This document shows positions 57,733 through 64,000 of a DNA stretch of 64,000 bases, piece by piece. The position numbers were made by a program, and so were the translations under genes. Source of the DNA: a virus; the IMG/VR virus record IMGVR_UViG_3300002138_000147, positions 1-64,000 of that record; one strand, written 5' to 3'. Position 1 is the stretch's first letter. Every line of letters begins with the position of its first letter. The notes beneath the pieces were generated by a model. It worked only from the letters and a program-made list of their open reading frames with translations. It did not search any database and had not been told where the DNA came from.

Positions 57733-59394
57733 TTATGGTGCTATTGGTGGACCAACTGGTTCAGTTACGTTGTTAATTGAAAAATTTGTTGCTGCACCAT
57801 CTGGTAATTGATTTAATGATTCAGGTGTAACTGGTGCATTTGTAATATCTTCTTTAGATCCTTGTGTAAATGTAATATCACCGCCATCATTTGGTACATT
57901 AACTGTTGTTCCCTCTGGTACAACATATTGAATAACTTTTTCAGGTGTATCATAAATTCTACCAGTTCCAGCATTAAATAATGTTTCAATTTCTTCACCA
58001 CCCATAACACGACCTGAACGTAGTTTTATTTTCACAGTTAATCTATCAAACATATCGTTGTATCCAAGTTCTCCTTCTGGAATAAGTTCACATGATTCTA
58101 ATACCATGTTACCACATACAAACCATGGAAATTTTGGATTACCAATAGATATATGCCAAGGAGCAGTTGGTGCTCCAGTCATTGCACCAACTGCTCCACG
58201 TAATTTCCATTTGTATCTTGAATACCTATTACGAATAACTTGTGATACAACTTCTTTACCTTGAGCAAGAAACTGATCGAGTGGTGAAAATGCGTTATCA
58301 ACACCCTTTTGTGCTAGAGATCGATCTGATGCTTTTGCTGCTTCTTCTTTAGTAGTTTTTTCTTTATCACTTAAACTATTTACAACAGCCATTAAAGCTT
58401 CTTTAAATGAATTAACAATACCCTCAATACTTCCGGATTCAAGTGACTTAAGAAGTGAATTAAGTGGCCCAATATTACCAGACACAAAACGCGCTTTACC
58501 TGTTGCCATTGTTGTTATATTTGCAAGAATATCAAGCATGGCAGCTTTACCATCAATACCTAAAATTTCGCGCATTACATAAGTTGTTTCAAAATCTACA
58601 GTAATTTCTGATTCAAGACCTGTTGATAAAGTTTCACCAGAAACATCACGCATTGCTGCATCATGAATAAGGTTTGGATCACCATAAGGCATATCTCCTG
58701 GAGTAATAAAACCAAGACGTTGACCAACAAGATATAAAAGATCTTGACCAAGTGGTGAAGTTGCTGCTTTAGAAAAAAGAGCACCTACACCTGGAATAGT
58801 ATCGAATTGAATACCTACAACATCCTGAATAATAGACATAAATGTTGTATCAAACTGTTTCCATTTCTCGTTAAATGATATCTTCATTGGCATATTTTCA
58901 AAATCGTAATAACCAACCATAGTTGACATTGGTTTTGATTTTTTAGCAGCAAAAAGATTGTGTCTACAAGGACCTTTGAATCGTCTTAATACAATGAAAC
59001 GGTTGGCTGGCATTGTTCTAAATTTATCCAAGTATGCAATATGTTTTGGATGAAGTGCCATACTTGGATAATTTTGTTGTGACCAAATTATAATAGATTC
59101 TAAATCTATATCTGATTGATTTTCTGGGTTAATAGCAAATGGCTGAACATCATTTTGAGCAGAATTACCAAGGTATGAAATAAATTGACCTGGATTTTGT
59201 TCAGATGCAAGCGCATCGTATTTGTATGGTTTCTTTTCCGTACGCGTAATTGTACGAGTTGGATCTGCTGGATCAAAGTAATTTATAATCACATCACCTT
59301 CTACAGTCTGTGTAGACAAACCAGTATTTGTCTTTGTATCACGATTGACTGGAGCTTTGTCAATTCCTAAAAAAAATTTGAGACTCTTGTCCAT
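57733..59394 (-). CDS. Baseplate/tail-tube protein, gp48/gp54-like candidate
   Basis: 553 residues. The C-terminal third has SIGNPKFPWFVCGNMVLESC and ELGYNDMFDRLTVKIKLRSG, like the tail-tube-related beta domain of baseplate tube-initiator proteins. A helical middle (about 200-360) includes Gly/Ala-rich segments. Position among baseplate genes supports a virion role; the gp48/gp54 equivalence is tentative. Confidence 0.65.
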   Translation of the reverse strand: MDKSLKFFLGIDKAPVNRDTKTNTGLSTQTVEGDVIINYFDPADPTRTITRTEKKPYKYDALASEQNPGQFISYLGNSAQNDVQPFAINPENQSDIDLESIIIWSQQNYPSMALHPKHIAYLDKFRTMPANRFIVLRRFKGPCRHNLFAAKKSKPMSTMVGYYDFENMPMKISFNEKWKQFDTTFMSIIQDVVGIQFDTIPGVGALFSKAATSPLGQDLLYLVGQRLGFITPGDMPYGDPNLIHDAAMRDVSGETLSTGLESEITVDFETTYVMREILGIDGKAAMLDILANITTMATGKARFVSGNIGPLNSLLKSLESGSIEGIVNSFKEALMAVVNSLSDKEKTTKEEAAKASDRSLAQKGVDNAFSPLDQFLAQGKEVVSQVIRNRYSRYKWKLRGAVGAMTGAPTAPWHISIGNPKFPWFVCGNMVLESCELIPEGELGYNDMFDRLTVKIKLRSGRVMGGEEIETLFNAGTGRIYDTPEKVIQYVVPEGTTVNVPNDGGDITFTQGSKEDITNAPVTPESLNQLPDGAATNFSINNVTEPVGPPIAP

Positions 59395-59442
59395 ACAAAT
59401 TATTCATTTTACATGTATATATTGTCAAGACCTATTTACGCC

Positions 59443-59823
59443 CTAGATGTCAAGGTATTCGGTTTGTATATTGTTGCAACAAAAATTCATCACATTCTCG
59501 TCACAATCAAAACTCATATCGCTTAATTGTGCATTTATAAATGTAATGCGAATGAGTGCAATTCCAAATTTATTAAAACGCGTAACAGTAAGATCAAATC
59601 CAATGTCTTGTCTTATAAAGCCATCCTCTCCAAGTAAACTCATAAAATATGCTTCAAACACATCATCAGTTTTAAACTTGATAGTGATAATATTATTAGG
59701 CTCATAGTGGTATCGATCATAAACAATATTACTGTCATATTGAAATGTATCAATTGATGCAAATAAATCAGCCAGAATTCCGCCGTATTCATTATTTCGA
59801 GGTTTGATATTGTATTCGATCAT
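59443..59823 (-). CDS. Hypothetical baseplate-region protein (126 aa)
   Basis: Beta-rich protein with C-terminal Cys (NFCCNN). Minus-strand GTATATCTGGC directly before the ATG may be its promoter. Size and place would fit a gp25-like or small wedge protein, but no gp25 signature is visible. Confidence 0.7.
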   Translation of the reverse strand: MIEYNIKPRNNEYGGILADLFASIDTFQYDSNIVYDRYHYEPNNIITIKFKTDDVFEAYFMSLLGEDGFIRQDIGFDLTVTRFNKFGIALIRITFINAQLSDMSFDCDENVMNFCCNNIQTEYLDI

Positions 59824-59953
59824 GCCAGATATACAACTAAATCAAGCAAATGTTTGATATTTGGAAAATAATGTGTACTTTTGATACACTAAAACAAGAT
59901 GTATGTTTACAAAAGCAGCTGATGTATTACCTCCTGAAAATGTGGTAACATAA

Positions 59954-60367
59954 TTAATAATCTTGAATTAGTTGTGTAATGTCAAACTGTTCAACTCTGT
60001 TCAATACCTGTTCAGGTTGTTTGTCCTTCTCAAAATCCTCGTGGAAATAAAGCAAGTTGAAGTTATGCGTATCAGCTAAAATTTTCTTGATATTAAAAAC
60101 TTTATCTAAATCTTGTTGAAGTGCAAAGTAGGGAATGTAATAGATGTCTTTGCCTTTTTCTTTTGCAAGGTTGAACTTTTTAAGAATAAGAATCTTAAGC
60201 AAGTCTGAGTTGTGAATGTTTTCGATCTCAATATCCTCTTCTTCAAGCATCTTCTTGATATCGATGATGTATTTGTTTCGGATCTTATTGACCTTCATGT
60301 ATTTTTCAATTTTCTTCCGGGTCTTACAAAGAACCAAAAAGAAATTTAAGGGTTTGAGCTCTTGCAT
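59954..60367 (-). CDS. Hypothetical basic helical protein (137 aa)
   Basis: Start set at ATG 60367; a TTG three bases upstream is in frame. Lys-rich and helical (RKKIEKYMKVNKIRNKYI), with no motif recognised. It forms a three-gene group with the next two, inserted between structural genes. Confidence 0.75.
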   Translation of the reverse strand: MQELKPLNFFLVLCKTRKKIEKYMKVNKIRNKYIIDIKKMLEEEDIEIENIHNSDLLKILILKKFNLAKEKGKDIYYIPYFALQQDLDKVFNIKKILADTHNFNLLYFHEDFEKDKQPEQVLNRVEQFDITQLIQDY

Positions 60368-60370
60368 CAA

Positions 60371-60760
60371 TTAGTCTTCTAATAATTTAATTAGATCGGA
60401 CGCTATTTTAGAAATAAGCGTCTGTCCATTCTCAAGCTGGAGCTGCGGGATGTTTTTGATTATAGAGAAGTCTGCTTCTCCTACCAATTGAATCTCATTC
60501 AGCTTTGCACAGAATTCAGTGTTGAGTTTGTACTCATTCAGATAATAGTCTTTCAACTTTTGTGTGTACTCGATGAGGTTAACACCTTTTGCTCTGTTGT
60601 ATTTTACAGCTTTAAGTTCAGTATCCTGATCCTCAATGAGGATGTACCAAAGTTTGTTTGGATTCACTCTTACGTGTTCAAGAAACTTTAGTGCCTTAGA
60701 TGCTTTACTATTCTTAGGAAATTTGGCAACCTTGCCGTGTAGACGGATATTATCTTCCAT
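60371..60760 (-). CDS. Hypothetical protein (129 aa)
   Basis: Basic N terminus (KVAKFPKNSKASKALKFL) and helical body. Overlaps the upstream gene by 11 nt. Family unknown. Confidence 0.75.
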   Translation of the reverse strand: MEDNIRLHGKVAKFPKNSKASKALKFLEHVRVNPNKLWYILIEDQDTELKAVKYNRAKGVNLIEYTQKLKDYYLNEYKLNTEFCAKLNEIQLVGEADFSIIKNIPQLQLENGQTLISKIASDLIKLLED

Positions 60761-61016
60761 GCTTGTTATAATATTTATCGTGTGTGAATAAGAACAAATT
60801 ACGTACTGGTAGAATTTCCTCGACCATCGTCACTGTCATATCCTGCAACTTATCCAGCTGATCTGCTGTGTCAGTATTGTTATATAGTACTGGTGATAGC
60901 GTTCGTCTCAAAATATTTGACGAATAATCGTACCCGTGATCCTCGCTCACTGTATCGTGCTTATGTCTAGACAGATACATATCTGGTATCTGACTGTTCT
61001 TTTCTATCAAACTCAT
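60750..61016 (-). CDS. Hypothetical protein (88 aa)
   Basis: Begins 6 nt after the stop of the gp6-like gene upstream on the minus strand. His/Asp-rich (SRHKHDTVSEDHGYDYS), which might bind metal. Unrecognised. Confidence 0.7.
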   Translation of the reverse strand: MSLIEKNSQIPDMYLSRHKHDTVSEDHGYDYSSNILRRTLSPVLYNNTDTADQLDKLQDMTVTMVEEILPVRNLFLFTHDKYYNKHGR

Positions 61017-61022
61017 GGTCGG

Positions 61023-62918
61023 TTATGAAAAATTCTTACGTTTTGTTCGCTGTGGTAGAACAATAATGTTTACCGGTGAATACGCTGTTTGTCCTGGAAC
61101 AGTTGAATACACATTATTGTATCGATCGCTGAACCCACCACGAATAATAGGTAATTGATACTTTTCAATCAGTATATCGCCAAGAATTGAATCTAAACCA
61201 ATATAACGTTCTGAATCATAAGTATTACCATCACTCATGATGATATCTGTATCTAGTGCTACAGTATTATTTGTTAAAAAGAACTGTTCAGATTTTACAA
61301 GAAACTCTTTGTGGTACGTTTCGGTAGCTTCTGAGACGAATTCAACTGTAACTGAGTCTACACCGTCAATACCATCCATAAGACGTACTAGATCTGATGC
61401 TGGGATACGATCACGTCTTGCCTCGTTGATGAAGTAATCGGAAATTACACTTACCATTGCATTCATGACATTGTTATCAATAGCATCGTCATAAAGTCGT
61501 GTTGTGATATTAACAGCATACCTAATGATCTCTGGATCAACAACCTTTACCTCATTAGTTATTACTTGTAATCCTTCTTGTGATAAATAATTCAAAACAC
61601 GATTTTTTTCAGTTGTATCAAGTGTGAATGCACTCAAATCAATATTAAAATAATTTGCATCTTTTGAACGTCCGTAAAACACACGAATATCTGGTATTAA
61701 GAACAAGTTGATGAGGTTCTCACCACCTGATGTTATAAGTAATTTACGCATTAATCGAATCTCATTAAGATTTGATTCAACAAGGGTTTTTAATGTAGAA
61801 TTATTATCAGTATTTGCCATCTGATTAAACATGTCCTGGTTTGCCTTAGCAAGCTCATACATCTTCTGTGGTAAATTTGAAGGTATCTTGTCAGATGTAT
61901 AAACATCAATGAGCGAGAATACACCCAAACGCTTTAAAAAGAATTTATACTGATCTGGTCCTGCAAGTACAAAGTTTGCACTAGTGTATGGCATGATACT
62001 TTTTAAATAATCAGTTGTATCGCCATCACTACCAAAAGTTACCTGTGTATCAATATAAACATCAAGTAATGTATCAGCCGAAATATCATCACCAAATTCA
62101 TTAAATGGGAAGTCTATAAATTTAAATTCATTCAATTGAGTATCGAGTAAATTTCCATCAACTCCGTCTGTAACAAGGTATTCAAAAGTTATAATAGATC
62201 CAAGCGGTGGAATTGCTCCTTCATTACCATTACCAAATATAATATCAACGCCACCAGAAAATGAAGTAAGTGTGACATAAGCCTGTTCAAGCGATAGCAT
62301 ATCAAATTTATGACGTTTGTTTTGCCAAAGCTGTGAATCAACATACAGTTTAAATTTAAAGTTATCAATATCTTTTCCCACTGGTGAAGGGACAACAAAA
62401 GATTGATTTTTTTCACCAGTTCCAGTAAAAGTTATTGTTTTGTAAGTTCCCTGTACAATTGGTAATGATATTGCTGTATCATTGTGTAATGTAAATGTAG
62501 CTGTGTCTTGGTTAAGATCAACAATATAATCAAAATTATTTTTACTGTTTTTTAATCTGGAACGATTTGCAAATGTAATAGATGTGCCACCAATCTCAGC
62601 TGCTATATCTACACCTTGTTTAAGTTTTACATTAATACTACCTGATGCACTTTGTCCTCTTGATGGATTATATTGACCAATGCGTGCAAGGGCTCTAATT
62701 GCTTTTTCATTAGCATTTAAAGGATCGTTTATATCAAAAGATCGTTGAACATTTTGAACATTTAATTGTGTGAATTGAAATAACTGTGTAAGTGTTTGAA
62801 GAATTTGACCAAATGGTGATGCAAGCGTAAACACACTGTCCGCACGACTATACATTTGTTTAAGGTTGTAAACAATTTGTTGATACAGTTTTTTAAATGT
62901 TATTTCGGTTAATTTCAT
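61023..62918 (-). CDS. Baseplate wedge protein, gp6/baseplate J-like
   Basis: The N-terminal lead MYSRADSVFTLASPFGQILQ, followed by a long helix and RALARIGQYNPSRGQSASGS, corresponds to the opening of T4 gp6-type wedge subunits. Residues 420-560 contain QVITNEVKVVDPEIIRYAVN and a helical MNAMVSVISDYFIN segment, as in baseplate J proteins. The 631-aa length fits gp6. It would form the ring linking the wedges. Confidence 0.8.
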   Translation of the reverse strand: MKLTEITFKKLYQQIVYNLKQMYSRADSVFTLASPFGQILQTLTQLFQFTQLNVQNVQRSFDINDPLNANEKAIRALARIGQYNPSRGQSASGSINVKLKQGVDIAAEIGGTSITFANRSRLKNSKNNFDYIVDLNQDTATFTLHNDTAISLPIVQGTYKTITFTGTGEKNQSFVVPSPVGKDIDNFKFKLYVDSQLWQNKRHKFDMLSLEQAYVTLTSFSGGVDIIFGNGNEGAIPPLGSIITFEYLVTDGVDGNLLDTQLNEFKFIDFPFNEFGDDISADTLLDVYIDTQVTFGSDGDTTDYLKSIMPYTSANFVLAGPDQYKFFLKRLGVFSLIDVYTSDKIPSNLPQKMYELAKANQDMFNQMANTDNNSTLKTLVESNLNEIRLMRKLLITSGGENLINLFLIPDIRVFYGRSKDANYFNIDLSAFTLDTTEKNRVLNYLSQEGLQVITNEVKVVDPEIIRYAVNITTRLYDDAIDNNVMNAMVSVISDYFINEARRDRIPASDLVRLMDGIDGVDSVTVEFVSEATETYHKEFLVKSEQFFLTNNTVALDTDIIMSDGNTYDSERYIGLDSILGDILIEKYQLPIIRGGFSDRYNNVYSTVPGQTAYSPVNIIVLPQRTKRKNFS

Positions 62919-63544
62919 TACGTGTCAGTACTCAATCTGTTTACTACTTCTTTATATATCTCGTCTATAGTCATACCTTTCTCCATAGTCGTATTAATAT
63001 TTTCTGCTTCAGGTTTAATTATTATCCATTTTTCTTTTACATATCTGAGAATTAATACATTTTCTGCATTAGCTTCTTCAAGAAAAAATGTAAATGTTGT
63101 CAATGCACTCGGTGTTACACCTTGTGGCTCATACCGAAGATTTTGAATAAATCGATCAGAGTTTATTTCTTTAAATTCAGCATTAAATTTATCTGTACCA
63201 CTAATAGTAAAACTACTAATTTCACTATTACTTTTTTCTTCACTTATATTGTTTAGTATATCATTGATAAGTGTTAATACATCATTTGTAAGATCAATAG
63301 TTTTATATTCACCATCCTGTCTGTATAAGTATGTAATTGATTGATGTGTTAATTTTTCCATCTTCTCATCAAACCAAAATATAAATTTTAAATTTAAAAA
63401 GAAATTACTTTCCCATGTCATTCCTTGAATACAATAGATGAGTTTCCACCCGTCAGTTGTATGCTCACGTAATTTATCAAAAAATAAAGTTTTATATTTT
63501 TTGATTTCTTCCTCAAATGTTGTCAATACTATTTTTGCATCCAT
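62918..63544 (-). CDS. Hypothetical tail/baseplate protein (208 aa)
   Basis: Shares a TAATG overlap with the gp6-like gene downstream, so it is probably part of the wedge assembly. Alpha/beta protein with no motif recognised. Confidence 0.75.
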   Translation of the reverse strand: MDAKIVLTTFEEEIKKYKTLFFDKLREHTTDGWKLIYCIQGMTWESNFFLNLKFIFWFDEKMEKLTHQSITYLYRQDGEYKTIDLTNDVLTLINDILNNISEEKSNSEISSFTISGTDKFNAEFKEINSDRFIQNLRYEPQGVTPSALTTFTFFLEEANAENVLILRYVKEKWIIIKPEAENINTTMEKGMTIDEIYKEVVNRLSTDT

Positions 63545-63547
63545 TTA

Positions 63548-64000
63548 TCAAATTTTTTCAATTTGAATACTGTATCGCTGTTCGATATTATTAAAAGGTA
63601 CTACAGTATCACTGATTCGAACCATAGAAAGTTTGAATCCTCTAAGGAATGTAAGATTTGGCATAGAATATACATACTTATCAATGTTTCTATAAACACC
63701 AGTAGGAAGTGTGTTTACATCAGTAACGTTGTCATAGTTTGTCAAAAGCACAAACATATCTTGATTGATATTGATGTTCACACCAATATCAATACGTGTA
63801 ACACGTTTAATTACTGGACGTACTTTTGCACCACCAGGAATTGTAAAAACACCAGGAGCTGTAATATCATCTGGATTTATCAATCCATTTTCTGTACTTA
63901 AATACACCTCGTTGATGAAACCTGAAGTATTTGCTCTTGCATCTACACTTACAGTAACACCTGGGATATTAATATTTGTAAGACCCGGATAATTGACAAG
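63548..64000 (-). CDS. Structural protein, N-terminus cut by window edge
   Basis: The minus-strand frame is open through base 64000, reading upstream of GTG 63907 with VNYPGLTNINIPGVTVSVDA, so the visible part is a C-terminal fragment of at least 150 residues. Beta-rich segments (GVFTIPGGAKVRPVIKRVTR) and its position suggest a tail sheath or baseplate protein. Not resolvable further. Confidence 0.7.
   Translation of the reverse strand, partial: LVNYPGLTNINIPGVTVSVDARANTSGFINEVYLSTENGLINPDDITAPGVFTIPGGAKVRPVIKRVTRIDIGVNININQDMFVLLTNYDNVTDVNTLPTGVYRNIDKYVYSMPNLTFLRGFKLSMVRISDTVVPFNNIEQRYSIQIEKI

Noticed and set aside
59903-59953. 16-codon plus-strand frame in the gap of the minus-strand baseplate region
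   Set aside because: Too short, wrong strand for its surroundings, no promoter box.

Overview
The window looks like part of a large, AT-rich, lytic-type myovirus (T4-like contractile tail) infecting a Bacteroidota (Bacteroidetes) host. The phage signs are dense packing of mostly unknown small genes, frequent ATGA/TAATG stop-start overlaps, and a baseplate gene cluster with gp5-, gp6-, gp27- and gp53-like proteins. A PhoH ATPase, a gp1-like dNMP kinase and a DenV endonuclease V also fit. The host is inferred from about twenty copies of the Bacteroidetes -7 box TAnnTTTG just upstream of genes, several with a TTG 15 nt upstream, and from the lack of Shine-Dalgarno sequences. No tRNA, integrase, IS element or CRISPR array was seen.

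Layout. 1-31.4 kb (+) is an accessory/early region. It holds a nicotinamide phosphoribosyltransferase (844-2271), a beta-helix fibre-like protein, a dNMP kinase, a MazG-like pyrophosphohydrolase, an HD phosphohydrolase, two HAD proteins, a sirtuin, a MazF-fold candidate, a SLOG-like protein, an SGNH lipoprotein and a caspase-like candidate, plus many unknown small genes. At 19783-20225 is the only long non-coding gap; it holds three predicted structured, terminator-ended RNA elements. At 31.4-34.3 kb transcription direction switches several times around PhoH. 34.7-40.2 kb (+) carries a 1438-residue tail/fibre-like protein with aromatic-glycine pentad repeats and a zinc-ribbon protein. 40.2-51.2 kb (+) carries a tRNA-binding OB protein, an NMN adenylyltransferase fused to a phosphoribosyltransferase domain, a nucleotidyltransferase, an ATP-grasp enzyme, an ADP-ribosylglycohydrolase, DenV and a membrane metalloprotease. 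51.2-64 kb (-) carries GMP reductase and then the baseplate/tail module, which runs off the right edge.

How the genes fit together. NAMPT plus NMNAT would rebuild NAD+ from nicotinamide, as in phage NAD+ reconstitution (NARP2-type) pathways that overcome NAD-depleting defences. The sirtuin, SLOG-like protein and ADP-ribosylglycohydrolase are further proteins that use or may bind NAD-derived molecules, so NAD/ADP-ribose metabolism is the most coherent theme. dNMP kinase, MazG and GMP reductase adjust nucleotide pools, and DenV repairs UV damage.

Regulation. Many (+) accessory operons begin with a repeated cassette: terminator hairpin, TTG-N15-TATATTTG promoter, then a conserved leader TTCAATTAATAA 5-12 nt before the start codon. 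Other TAnnTTTG boxes sit only 4-5 nt before ATG and may give leaderless mRNAs. Several structural genes instead have an ATATATAA box upstream, a possible late-promoter class.
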